The position numbers and the translations under genes are program-made. DNA of 33,127 bases from positions 2,058,101 through 2,091,227 of the forward strand of contig NZ_CM000745.1 in NCBI RefSeq assembly GCF_000161455.1, written 5' to 3'. The notes beneath the pieces are model-generated. The model was not told the DNA's origin. It made no database searches and saw only the letters and a program-made list of their open reading frames with translations. Each line of letters opens with the position of its first letter. The first letter of the stretch is position 1. Of this stretch, positions 15,812-23,316 are shown one piece after another. The DNA is from Bacillus pseudomycoides DSM 12442. Lineage in GTDB: Bacteria > Bacillota > Bacilli > Bacillales > Bacillaceae_G.

Positions 15812-16110
15812 TTACATATCAAATTCAATTGTTTTTTCTTCACCAATTGTTACAGAGTCTTTATTTTGTGGTGCTTTAAATACTAATTTTAAATGATTAA
15901 TTTTTTCGGGATCACCATCGAGAAGGAAGACTACACTGCCTTCTTATTTTTCTTTGCCAGTAAATTCACCACCAATTTGCTGACTTAATAACGGATGAGC
16001 TTCTTTTTGTTCACCATCATTTGTTATAATTGTATCTTTGTTTGGAAAAAAGGAATTTGTATCATCTGCTTTGTTTTCTGCTAGCATATAAATTGTAACA
16101 ATCGTTCCTT
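15812..16110 (-). pseudogene. Decayed DUF4352-like secreted or lipoprotein gene
   Basis: The minus strand reads GTIVTIYMLAENKADDTNSF, FPNKDTIITNDGEQKEAHPL, LSQQIGGEFTGKEK, stop, then EGSVVFLLDGDPEKINHLKL and VFKAPQNKDSVTIGEEKTI. This resembles the beta-sandwich DUF4352/telokin-like domain of Bacillus lipoproteins. The in-frame TAA is at 15944-15946. The N-terminus with its lipobox is absent, and a stop lies directly upstream. The gene is truncated and interrupted, so it is a pseudogene. The domain name is my inference from the pattern; the broken frame is directly visible. Confidence 0.6.
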
Positions 16111-16227
16111 ATATTAAGTATAACAAATGAGAATAGGTTATTTGCAGAATTTTATATCTAAAGGTCTTTTTGCTGGGGAGTCATGCTTTATATGTTCTTG
16201 TTAAACTCTTTTAAGTTGTAGCATGAG

Positions 16228-16256
16228 AAAAAAGAATCTGTTACAGATTCTTTTTT
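16228..16256. terminator. Bidirectional-type terminator hairpin
   Basis: AAAAAAGAATCTG (16228-16240) pairs perfectly with CAGATTCTTTTTT (16244-16256) around a three-base loop. The A and T flanks would allow termination on either strand. The decayed gene at 15812-16110 is the nearest neighbour. Confidence 0.65.
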
Positions 16257-16410
16257 TCTTTTATACATATTGGATTAGGAGAGTATGTTAAATCCTTGAA
16301 GGGAGCAAGGATTTAACGGTAATAGTAACCGTGGTATTAATGTAACATAGTTGACTCATATAGTTAATTGATAATGTTTGTATTGAATATTACCAATGTT
16401 TAGTATAGAT

Positions 16411-16438
16411 ACTTACTACTATAAGTATAGTGGTAAGT
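16411..16438. promoter_or_regulatory. 28-bp dyad of unknown role
   Basis: ACTTACTACTATA (16411-16423) and TATAGTGGTAAGT (16426-16438) form an inverted repeat with one mismatch around a two-base centre. The loop is too small for a good RNA hairpin, so a protein-binding site is as likely as a terminator. It lies 340 bases upstream of the lysozyme gene. Confidence 0.35.
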
Positions 16439-16775
16439 GATTTTTAGGATTGTTTCTTAAAAAGTGTACGATGAAAATTGTTTTTATAGAAGGCATATAA
16501 CTGAGTCATGATAGGGCGTTATATAACATTTTATATCCTGATTGAATATTTAATTTATCCCTCTATTCGCGGGTAGTAAGCTCCCCACTGATTAAAGTTT
16601 CACTTTAGCGTTCGATAAAGTATTAAATCGAACTGGCAAAACACACACCTATTTTAATCGATTCTTACTATATTCATATTGTCGGAATCGATCAAGTATA
16701 TGGACAAGTTGGAGGGGAGATTGAAGTATTTCTCTAAGTATTTAAATGTGATATTACAAAAGGAGGAGATGAATA

Positions 16776-17780
16776 ATGGGCAAACATATTATTGATATTT
16801 CTAAGTGGAATGGTAATATCGATTGGGATGTGGTAGCACCTCAGATTGATCTTGCAATATGCCGTGTGCAGTATGGTTCGAGAACAGTTGATGAGCGGTA
16901 TACAAGCTATGTAACGAATCTGGAACAACGTGGTATTTCACATGCAGCATATGCTTATGGTTGTTATGTTTCTGTTAAAGATGCAATTGTAGAAGCAAAA
17001 GATTTTATGGCAAGAGTAAGTGCTAACGCTAAATTTCTTGTTCTTGATGTTGAAGATGATACGTTAAAAAGTTGTGGTCCTGATCAGTTAGCTGAAGCAT
17101 CCCAAGCGTTTATTGATACTTGTAAAGCTGCGGGTTGGAAAGTTGGATTGTACGTAGGTCATCACATGTATAATAAGTATGGTTTAAGTGGGGTGAGAGC
17201 GGATTTCCTTTGGATTCCGCGATATGGTGGTAATAAACCAGCATATCCATGTGATATATGGCAATATACTGAAACAGGAAATATTGACGGGATAGGAAAA
17301 GTTGATTTGAATTATTTAGTTAGCGATAAGTCACTTTCATGGTTTATAGATGGTACAAGTCAGGTGCAGGACAATTTAGGACAACCAGTAGGTATTGGAA
17401 TTGCTATTTCGAAATACCCTGAAGGTTACGGAATTAATCTATATAAGAATCCTGAAGAGCCTATATTTACTGGACATATCACAAATAAAATTCCGTATCT
17501 AATTTTTGAAGGATATTGGGGTGGTGGAGATAAGGATATGATTAAATTAGGAAACGAGAAACAGTGGGTGAAATTAGAGCACTTTGATGTAGAGTGGTTC
17601 CATGCATATTCAAACTACCCTGTTGGATATGGAATTAATTATTATGCAGAACCTGAATGTATAAATTTTAAAGGTTTGATTGATGGTTCAAGTTCTTATC
17701 GTGTTTGGGCAAGAAAAGAGGGTGCTATTGATATTGGACAAAGCAGCTGGATTAAAGAGGAGCAAGTAGTGATCAAGTAG
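16776..17780 (+). CDS. GH25 lysozyme (endolysin-type) with repeated wall-binding tail
   Basis: This 334-residue muramidase cleaves MurNAc-GlcNAc bonds in peptidoglycan. The GH25 catalytic domain (about 1-195) starts HIIDISKWNGNIDW and contains FLVLDVEDDT, which gives the family's acidic catalytic residues. It also shows GLYVGHHMY and DIWQYTETGNIDGIG. The C-terminal part holds two similar segments of about 65 residues, beginning YPEGYGINLYKNPE and YPVGYGINYYAEPE, which I take as SH3-like wall-binding repeats. No signal peptide is present, as in phage endolysins that need a holin, and no holin or other phage gene lies nearby. It could be a prophage remnant or a lysozyme used at mother-cell lysis. 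A 17-bp-stem terminator follows at 17805-17846. Confidence 0.92.
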   Translation: MGKHIIDISKWNGNIDWDVVAPQIDLAICRVQYGSRTVDERYTSYVTNLEQRGISHAAYAYGCYVSVKDAIVEAKDFMARVSANAKFLVLDVEDDTLKSCGPDQLAEASQAFIDTCKAAGWKVGLYVGHHMYNKYGLSGVRADFLWIPRYGGNKPAYPCDIWQYTETGNIDGIGKVDLNYLVSDKSLSWFIDGTSQVQDNLGQPVGIGIAISKYPEGYGINLYKNPEEPIFTGHITNKIPYLIFEGYWGGGDKDMIKLGNEKQWVKLEHFDVEWFHAYSNYPVGYGINYYAEPECINFKGLIDGSSSYRVWARKEGAIDIGQSSWIKEEQVVIK

Positions 17781-17804
17781 TATTGGAAGCTATATTTAAA
17801 TTTT

Positions 17805-17846
17805 AAAAATGGTATTACATTCGATAAACAATGTAATACCATTTTT
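17805..17846 (+). terminator. Terminator after the lysozyme gene
   Basis: A perfect 17-bp stem (17805-17821 with 17830-17846) surrounds an 8-base loop, and its 3' arm ends in five T. Confidence 0.85.
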
Positions 17847-17976
17847 GTTTTACATAAGATAATCATTTATACAATGATATAAATTGCTTCCTATTTATCA
17901 TGCTATTTACAAGTAATATCACTACTTCGAAAGTCAGTGCAAGAAAAGAAGTTAGGAGAATGAGGAACCTTACTGA

Positions 17977-18183
17977 TTAAATTTTGGTGTGACGATAGGA
18001 ATTTCTAATATAGGTGTCATAATAATAGCTTTTGGATTGCGCGTTTCGTAATCCTGTGTATATACTTTCTGGTACATCGTAAAAATCATATGTGCCATTT
18101 CTGAATTCAATTCGTAAAATCATAGATGATGGATTATAACCTACAGCGACTAAGTTTTTAGAAATTACTGGATATAAAGTCAT
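17977..18183 (-). CDS. KTSC-domain protein
   Basis: This 68-residue protein consists almost only of a KTSC domain, a small fold named after lysyl-tRNA synthetase C-terminal-like sequences, with unknown function. Visible family features are LVAVGYNPSSMILRIEF, then GTYDFYDVP, LRNAQSKSYYYDTYIRNSY. The Y-x-V-P and IR..Y positions are the most conserved. The minus-strand start ATG 18183 has a GGGAG ribosome binding site. It is alone, facing away from the penicillin-binding protein gene, and the context gives no further clue. Confidence 0.82.
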   Translation of the reverse strand: MTLYPVISKNLVAVGYNPSSMILRIEFRNGTYDFYDVPESIYTGLRNAQSKSYYYDTYIRNSYRHTKI

Positions 18184-18838
18184 GTTAGTTCATCTCCCTT
18201 CTTCAATATGTTTAGCTGTTAAGAAAGGGAAATCCTGCTAATTTATAGAATTATAATACTTAGATGCTATACATTGCATATTATATATCCATTTTGATTT
18301 TCCGACATATAAGTCGCTGCTATGAAGAACAAAGGGTGGCCTGCACTCATTTTCTATGGGGGAGGAAGAGGGTCTGATCGCTTCTATGCATGGCCGGATG
18401 CTCTCTTTTACCTAAAAAAGAAAGGTTTTATGTCGGTTTTTCAATTTGTATTTATATAGTACTGTTTTTTGTGATCGCTTAGTTTATTGTGAGTTCACAC
18501 GAAATTCATATTGGTGTGATATTTTTATTTCACTATTGATTTACTAGTAATAGTTTTTCAAATAAAAAAGTTTGACCAAATGAAAAAAAAGTATATTATT
18601 TATACGAGGTTATATGTTTTTTTATACTTTGCTGTTTAAAATTTTCGAATTAACTTATGCCAAAAGCAAAATGAAAGCCAACCTCTTATATTATATGTGT
18701 TACATGTAAGTATTATTAGAAAGATAGAGGGGAAAAAGTTGTCCAAAGTATATAGGCTTATTTGTTGAGGTGAAATCAAGATGTTGGTTTCATTTTCGTG
18801 TAAATCAACGGGAGAATTGAAAGGCAGGAGAAAGCAAG
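18184..18838. other. Intergenic region upstream of the penicillin-binding protein gene
   Basis: No gene is called in these 655 bases. A 135-bp element bounded by inverted repeats lies at 18302-18436. The remainder is very AT-rich. TTACATGTAA, a perfect 10-bp palindrome, lies near 18699-18708. The ribosome binding site AGGAGAAAGCAAG precedes the start codon at 18839. Confidence 0.5.
18302..18436. repeat. 135-bp MITE-like element with CCGACATA ends
   Basis: CCGACATATAA starts at 18302, and its inverted counterpart TTTTATGTCGG ends at 18436 (10 of 11 positions match). The interior is much richer in GC than the flanks. A 45-codon frame (18322-18459, MKNKGWPALIFYGGGRGSD...) crosses it and runs past its right end, with no ribosome binding site. 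It resembles the small dispersed repeats of the B. cereus group (bcr type), but I cannot confirm which one. Confidence 0.5.
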
Positions 18839-21328
18839 ATGTCAGAAAATTATCGCTCTCGAGAAGAGCGAAGACAAGTACAAAAGAAAAAGCAACCAAG
18901 TGCTAATGTAGAAAAAACGAAAGGTAAAACATCGTTTTTTCGTAAATTTTTAATTGGATGTTTAATACTTGGAATCGTGGCGCTCGTAGGAGGAGTAACT
19001 ACTTTTTTCATTATGATAAAAGATGCTCCGAAACTTGAAAAGGAAAAGCTTGTCAATCCATTATCAGCAAAAATTTATGATAAAGATAAAAAGCTGATAT
19101 ATGAATATGGGAAAGAGAAACGAACAAATATTACGTATGATCAAGTACCTAAATTAATAGAAAATGCATTTTTAGCTACAGAGGATGCACGTTTTTATGA
19201 TCATAGTGGTGTTGACTTCAAAGGGACTGCACGTGCTGTTTTAGTCAGCCTTACTGGGAATTATGGCTCACAAGGCGGAAGTACAATTACCCAACAGGTT
19301 ATTAAAAACTATTTCTTGTCTATGGATAAAACCCCTAAGCGTAAGGCACAAGAAATATTTTTAGCTTATAAGTTAGAACAGCAATATTCAAAACATGAAA
19401 TATTAGAAATGTATTTAAATAAGATTAATTTAGGGAACCGCTCATATGGTATTGCAACAGCAGCTGAAAACTATTATGGAAAAGAATTAAAGGACTTAAC
19501 TTTACCACAGGCTGCGATGCTTGCAGGACTACCAAAAGGCCCTAGTATTTATGATCCAACAAAACCGCAAAATGTAGAGCGGGCAACAGAGCGTAGAAAT
19601 GTTGTCTTACATTTAATGAATCGACATGGATATATTTCGAAAAAACAAATGGAAGAAGCATCGAAGGTCCCTGTAACCGACGGACTACTTCCTCCTAAAG
19701 AAGTTACAGAAATGCCATATCCAGCATTTATAGACGCTGTTGTGAAGGAAGTAGAGAAAGAGTTACCAGATGCAAACGTTGGATCTGATGGGTTATCTAT
19801 TTACACAACTTTAGACCAAGAAGCGCAGAAATATGCTGATGATCTTTTAAACAAAAATATTATTAGTTATCCAAATGATAAATTCCAAGGTGCTTTTACA
19901 TTTATGGATACAAAAACTGGAGAAATTCGCGCTATAGGTAGTGGACGTGGTGAAAATAAAGCGACATTCAAAGGGCATAATATGGCAATTGAACTAGATC
20001 GTTCAGCAGGTTCAACAATGAAGCCAATTTTTGACTATGGTCCAGCAATTGAATATTTAAAATGGCCAACTTATCATCAACTCGATGATTCAGCATATAA
20101 ATATTCGACAGGACAACAGGTTCAAAATGCTGATAAAACGTATAAAGGTATGATAACAATGCGTGAGTCTCTTAAATGGTCTCGTAACATACCAGCAATT
20201 AAAACAGCAAAAGAGGTAGGATTAAGTAAAGCACAAAGCTTTGCAGAAAGCTTAGGTATTCCATTTAAAAAAGATGCAGTTGAGTCAACAGCAATTGGTA
20301 CAAATGAAGTATCGCCAACTGAAATTGCAGGAGCATATGCTACATTTGGTAATGATGGTAAATATACAAAACCACACTTTGTTAAAAAAGTGGTTTATCC
20401 TGATGGGAAATCACAAAGTTTTGAACCAAAATCGAAACGTGTTATGGAAGATTATACAGCATATATGATCACAGATATGCTACGTTCTGTTGTGAGTTCT
20501 GGTACTGGTACAGCAGCTAATGTAAGTTCTTTAGATGTGGCAGGTAAAACAGGAACAACAAACTATTCATCTGAACAAATATCGAAATATGGTATACCAT
20601 CTAGTGCATCGCGTGATAGTTGGTTTGCGGGTTACACACCGCAGTATACAATGGCAGTTTGGACTGGATATATGAAAGATAGTCCTGAAGATTATATAAG
20701 CAGCAAAAATACGAAAATTGCACAACAGATTTTTAAAGAAATGATGAGTAAATTTGGAACAAATACGTCACGCTTTAAGGCGCCAAGTAGTGTTGTTCAA
20801 GAGGGTGATGAATTACGTGTGAAAGGTGCAAAACGAGATTCTTCTCCAAATCCGAGCACGTCAAATTCAAACTCAAGTGAACAGCAGAAAAATGATGGTC
20901 AAAATAAACAGCAAGAACAGCAGCAACAAACAGATGGAGATAAAAAACAACAAGAGCAAAAACAAAATGAAGAAAATAAGCAAAATAATGATCAAAATAA
21001 GCAAAATGAAGACAATGCAACAAATAATCAAGGTGGAAATGATCAAGGGAATACAACCCCGCCGAGCAATGGAAATGGTCAAGGGAATACAACTCCGCCG
21101 AGCAATGGAAACGGCCAAGGAAATACAACTCCACCAGGCAGTGGAAACGGCCAAGGAAATACAACTCCACCAGGCAGTGGAAATGGCCAAGGGAATACAA
21201 CCCCGCCAGGCAGCGGAAATGGCCAGGGGAATACAACTCCACCAAGCGGTGGAAACGGCCATGAAAATGCAACACAACCGAGCAATGGAAATGGTCAAGG
21301 AGAGGCAACTCCAAATGGTGGTCAATAA
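18839..21328 (+). CDS. Class A penicillin-binding protein (PBP1A-type) with repeat tail
   Basis: This 829-residue bifunctional enzyme polymerises glycan strands and cross-links peptides outside the membrane. It has a basic cytoplasmic start and a transmembrane anchor at about 38-62. The GT51 glycosyltransferase domain has its catalytic glutamate in TEDARFYDH (Glu115) and shows GGSTITQQVIKN. The transpeptidase domain has STMK (Ser392), SRN and KTGT (Lys570). The C-terminus is disordered: first Gln/Asn/Lys-rich, then seven to eight 12-residue repeats of the type GNTTPPSNGNGQ (DNA period 36 bases from 21047). Tails of this type are common on Bacillus class A proteins, and their length probably varies by slippage. 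The start codon follows AGGAGAAAG closely, and a strong terminator follows. Confidence 0.95.
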   Translation: MSENYRSREERRQVQKKKQPSANVEKTKGKTSFFRKFLIGCLILGIVALVGGVTTFFIMIKDAPKLEKEKLVNPLSAKIYDKDKKLIYEYGKEKRTNITYDQVPKLIENAFLATEDARFYDHSGVDFKGTARAVLVSLTGNYGSQGGSTITQQVIKNYFLSMDKTPKRKAQEIFLAYKLEQQYSKHEILEMYLNKINLGNRSYGIATAAENYYGKELKDLTLPQAAMLAGLPKGPSIYDPTKPQNVERATERRNVVLHLMNRHGYISKKQMEEASKVPVTDGLLPPKEVTEMPYPAFIDAVVKEVEKELPDANVGSDGLSIYTTLDQEAQKYADDLLNKNIISYPNDKFQGAFTFMDTKTGEIRAIGSGRGENKATFKGHNMAIELDRSAGSTMKPIFDYGPAIEYLKWPTYHQLDDSAYKYSTGQQVQNADKTYKGMITMRESLKWSRNIPAIKTAKEVGLSKAQSFAESLGIPFKKDAVESTAIGTNEVSPTEIAGAYATFGNDGKYTKPHFVKKVVYPDGKSQSFEPKSKRVMEDYTAYMITDMLRSVVSSGTGTAANVSSLDVAGKTGTTNYSSEQISKYGIPSSASRDSWFAGYTPQYTMAVWTGYMKDSPEDYISSKNTKIAQQIFKEMMSKFGTNTSRFKAPSSVVQEGDELRVKGAKRDSSPNPSTSNSNSSEQQKNDGQNKQQEQQQQTDGDKKQQEQKQNEENKQNNDQNKQNEDNATNNQGGNDQGNTTPPSNGNGQGNTTPPSNGNGQGNTTPPGSGNGQGNTTPPGSGNGQGNTTPPGSGNGQGNTTPPSGGNGHENATQPSNGNGQGEATPNGGQ
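21047..21325 (+). repeat. 36-bp tandem repeat in the PBP gene
   Basis: Units begin at 21047, 21083, 21119, 21155, 21191, 21227 and 21263, with a partial one at 21299. Each encodes about GNTTPPxxGNGQ. The middle units are nearly identical and the last two diverge (ENATQPSN, GEATPNGG). Because 36 is a multiple of three, all other frames stay open too, which produces long spurious ORFs on both strands. Confidence 0.9.
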
Positions 21329-21372
21329 ATATAATGTTTTTTAAAGTTTCAATCATATAAAGTTGTATGGAA

Positions 21373-21419
21373 AACACCTAGGATACCGGAGAGTGATCGG
21401 TAACTTAGGTGTTTTTTTT
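21373..21419 (+). terminator. Terminator after the PBP gene
   Basis: The outer stem AACACCTA / TAGGTGTT and inner stem TACCG / CGGTA form a long interrupted hairpin. It is followed by eight T. Confidence 0.85.
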
Positions 21420-21473
21420 GTATGCTATCATGTATAAAAATACTGTATATGAAATGGAAGAATATATATATGT

Positions 21474-21764
21474 TCAAATGTTGAAGGTCCCATAAAAATT
21501 TTGAAAATAAATTGATGGGAAATGATAGAAAATCTGGAGAGGTGGATACGGAGAATGGGGAGGATGACCATAATAGGTAGTGCCACTAGGAGGTGTGCCG
21601 TGATGCCAAAATGAAGGTGTTACTCCACCTGATAATTGATATTGCTGCCAAGTTGCTGGGAGTTCAATGCCAACATCAGAAGTTGCTGTATGAACGGGAA
21701 CAGAATGGACAGAAGGAGAGGCAACTGGGGCTACAACGGCAATTCTTGTTGGAAATAAATACAT
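21474..21764 (-). CDS. Small Pro/His/Tyr-rich protein, possibly spore-surface
   Basis: This 96-residue protein of unknown family starts MYLFPTRIAVVAPVASPSVH and has a middle rich in Pro, His, Gly, Tyr and Trp (FWHHGTPPSGTTYYGHPPHS). It has no transmembrane segment and no signal peptide cleavage pattern. Composition of this kind is typical of Bacillus spore coat and exosporium proteins, and an exosporium-type gene lies just upstream on the same strand. The start ATG 21764 has a good ribosome binding site (GGGGTGAT). The last 25 residues are aromatic and less like the rest, so a recent frameshift near the end is possible. The spore role is inferred from composition and neighbour only. Confidence 0.6.
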   Translation of the reverse strand: MYLFPTRIAVVAPVASPSVHSVPVHTATSDVGIELPATWQQYQLSGGVTPSFWHHGTPPSGTTYYGHPPHSPYPPLQIFYHFPSIYFQNFYGTFNI

Positions 21765-21865
21765 AAAAGAATCACCCCTAAATCGTATTATATAGCAGTA
21801 TATTCTTGCACGAGCTGCAAATGTGCACGCGAATTTTTACAGAGTATAGAATGTATATAAAAAAG

Positions 21866-21899
21866 AACAAGAAAGAACAGAAATGAGTTCTTTCTTGTT
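21866..21899 (-). terminator. Terminator of the exosporium-type gene
   Basis: AACAAGAAAGAAC (21866-21878) pairs perfectly with GTTCTTTCTTGTT (21887-21899). On the minus strand it is followed by a T tract (A run at 21859-21864). Confidence 0.8.
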
Positions 21900-21930
21900 G
21901 GAAAGACATTTAGATATTGTAGTAGTTTCA

Positions 21931-22380
21931 TTAACAGCAATCGTGGTCGTTGCCAATAGCTAACGCGCTAAAAGAAACCGGACCTACTATTGCAGCTTCG
22001 GCACCAGCAGTCATATTTTCAACAGTAAGCGTGTAAATATGAGTTCCAGATCTTAGATCTTTGTCAATTGCTTGGAAGGTTACAGCATAAAATTGTTCTG
22101 AATCAGTGGATTCGATCCCAACTTGAGTGTTGAAAATCTCAGTATTATCGCGGAAAATACGAAATACGATTTGAGCGATGTTTGTAACTCCTTCAACTCC
22201 AACTGTTGCGATTAATTCTACTGTGTTGTCACGGGAGTCTCTACGTGGAATATTTACTCGTAACTGAGCAACTGAATTTCTTTTTGGAGAATGGTCAATT
22301 GGAATTGGTTGTCTTGCATTTGTTTTACTACGTGGCTGAATAGCTTGAAAATCAATAATATGCGTTATAATTCTCACCAC
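21931..22380 (-). CDS. Exosporium-type protein (resembles B. cereus group exosporium protein C)
   Basis: This 149-residue protein starts MVRIITHIIDFQAIQPRSKT, contains VAQLRVNIPRRDSRDNTVEL and ends GPVSFSALAIGNDHDCC. I recognise this as the family annotated as exosporium protein C in B. cereus and B. anthracis; this is memory of the family, not a search. The central beta-rich region (LIATVGVEGV, FRIFRDN, GTHIYTLTVEN) resembles the small beta-sandwich proteins that decorate the spore outer layer. The two terminal cysteines could form cross-links. The start is GTG 22380 with only GGTGGTG near it, so the exact start is uncertain. A CATATTATA box lies 17 bases upstream and could be a sigma-K -10 element. 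It is a lone gene with its own terminator. Confidence 0.75.
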   Translation of the reverse strand: MVRIITHIIDFQAIQPRSKTNARQPIPIDHSPKRNSVAQLRVNIPRRDSRDNTVELIATVGVEGVTNIAQIVFRIFRDNTEIFNTQVGIESTDSEQFYAVTFQAIDKDLRSGTHIYTLTVENMTAGAEAAIVGPVSFSALAIGNDHDCC

Positions 22381-22396
22381 CTATTGTTTGATACCT

Positions 22397-22405
22397 TATA
22401 ATATG
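22397..22405 (-). promoter_or_regulatory. Possible sigma-K -10 element
   Basis: Read on the minus strand the sequence is CATATTATA, which fits the sigma-K -10 consensus CATANNNTA. A clear AC-type -35 at the right distance is not seen. Late mother-cell expression would suit an exosporium gene. Confidence 0.35.
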
Positions 22406-22969
22406 AAGACTCTAGAGAATAGCTTGGACATTCTTACTAAAAAGGTATATAAGCTCTACAGAAAACTTTATTAAAAAATCGTATTGGGGGCATGAAGTTA
22501 AAATGAAGAGCCGCTTTCAATAATTATATTCAAAAAAAATATAAACTTATTTAATAGTTCAATAGTCGAAAGACTAACTCCAACTATAGATGGTGGACTT
22601 TTTTTATAAAAACACATCTATTTACGGAAGGAAGTTCCTGTATAAAAAGATACAATATGATTGTAATAAATAATATCTTTTATGAGTTTTTATATGGAGA
22701 TAATAGCACCATTCAGCCTAGTTATTCTTTAGGAGTGGCTTTTGAGGTGTCAGAAGATATAGCCGCATCTGTTGAACAGGATGGCATTCAATTTTTTTTG
22801 TCGATTCCGACGATATTTGGTATTTTCGGGACTGTGATTTAGTAGTAAGCTATCATAAGAAAATGGACGAAATTGAATTTAACTATGTAAAATAATAATT
22901 TTATTAAAAATGAAAATATTTTATATAAAAATTGTATTTAATTAATATCGATATATAAAATAAGTGTGA

Positions 22970-23001
22970 GCGAGTTGTGTATATGTACAACTCGCTTTTT
23001 T
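22970..23001 (+). terminator. Terminator hairpin without an obvious gene
   Basis: The stem GCGAGTTGT / ACAACTCGC (22970-22978 with 22987-22995) is followed by six T. No called gene ends nearby on the plus strand. It may end the uncertain 61-codon frame or a small RNA, or it may insulate the methylcitrate operon. Confidence 0.7.
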
Positions 23002-23228
23002 GTGTGCTGAAAAAAGATAATAAAATATACGGAGTAAATTGTTTGTTGTATAAGCTTTATATGGAATTTTATTGAAAATCAATATATTTCGGTTTAAAAG
23101 AAAAAGAAGGGACAACGGGCTTTTTGATAAAAAATTTAGACTTTATTCTTAAAAAACAATTTTATTACAGCAGGAAAAGTATAGGAAACTTATCATTATA
23201 AAATAAATTGAAATCTTCTAAAAACTCT

Positions 23229-23236
23229 GATACATT
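23229..23236 (+). promoter_or_regulatory. Possible sigma-E -10 box for mmgD
   Basis: GATACATT differs by one base from the sigma-E -10 consensus CATACANT and lies about 80 bases before the mmgD start. The -35 region is poor, so support is modest. In B. subtilis the related mmg operon is known to be sigma-E dependent. Confidence 0.3.
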
Positions 23237-23261
23237 GAAATAGAAATGTAGTTCACAATGT

Positions 23262-23275
23262 TGTAAAGGCTTACA
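23262..23275 (+). promoter_or_regulatory. cre-like site (CcpA operator) before mmgD
   Basis: TGTAAAGGCTTACA matches the cre consensus TGWNANCGNTNWCA at all but one fixed position (G in place of C). It lies just downstream of the possible -10 box. The B. subtilis mmg operon is known to be under catabolite repression, so CcpA control here is plausible. Confidence 0.55.
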
Positions 23276-23316
23276 GTTATGTGCACGAAGATCTATTAGG
23301 ATTGGAGGAAATGATA

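Larger units (their letters stand above)
16111..16775. other. Intergenic region before the lysozyme gene
   Basis: No gene is visible in these 665 bases. They contain a perfect terminator-like hairpin (16228-16256), a 28-bp dyad (16411-16438) and a GC-richer patch near 16562-16610 that may belong to a dispersed repeat. The lysozyme ribosome binding site AAAGGAGGAGAT (16759-16770) is strong. Confidence 0.5.
22406..23261. other. Intergenic region upstream of the methylcitrate operon
   Basis: Very AT-rich, with no convincing gene. A 61-codon frame at 22657-22842 (MIVINNIFYEFLYGDNS...) lacks a nearby ribosome binding site and a recognised family, so I leave it uncalled. A clear terminator hairpin lies at 22970-23001 and a possible sigma-E -10 box at 23229-23236. 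Confidence 0.5.

Noticed and set aside
16776..17780. Prophage around the GH25 lysozyme
   Set aside because: No holin, structural, integrase or repressor gene is present on either side; the lysozyme is alone.
18487..18500. TGTGAGTTCACA as an FNR/CRP-type operator
   Set aside because: The half sites are separated by two bases instead of six, so it does not fit that family.
21047..21325. 36-bp periodic array that could be mistaken for a CRISPR array
   Set aside because: The units follow each other without spacers, lie inside a continuous protein-coding frame and encode a regular 12-residue motif.
20775..21377. Long antisense and alternative-frame ORFs over the PBP tail
   Set aside because: The repeat period is a multiple of three, so all frames stay open. 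The products are low-complexity and the PBP frame has full domain support.
22657..22842. 61-codon ORF starting MIVINNIFYEFLY
   Set aside because: No nearby ribosome binding site, no recognised family and extreme AT bias; it may be chance or a gene fragment.
23281..23316. GTG start at 23281 for mmgD
   Set aside because: It has no ribosome binding site, while GGAGG is placed eight bases before ATG 23317, which gives the expected family length.
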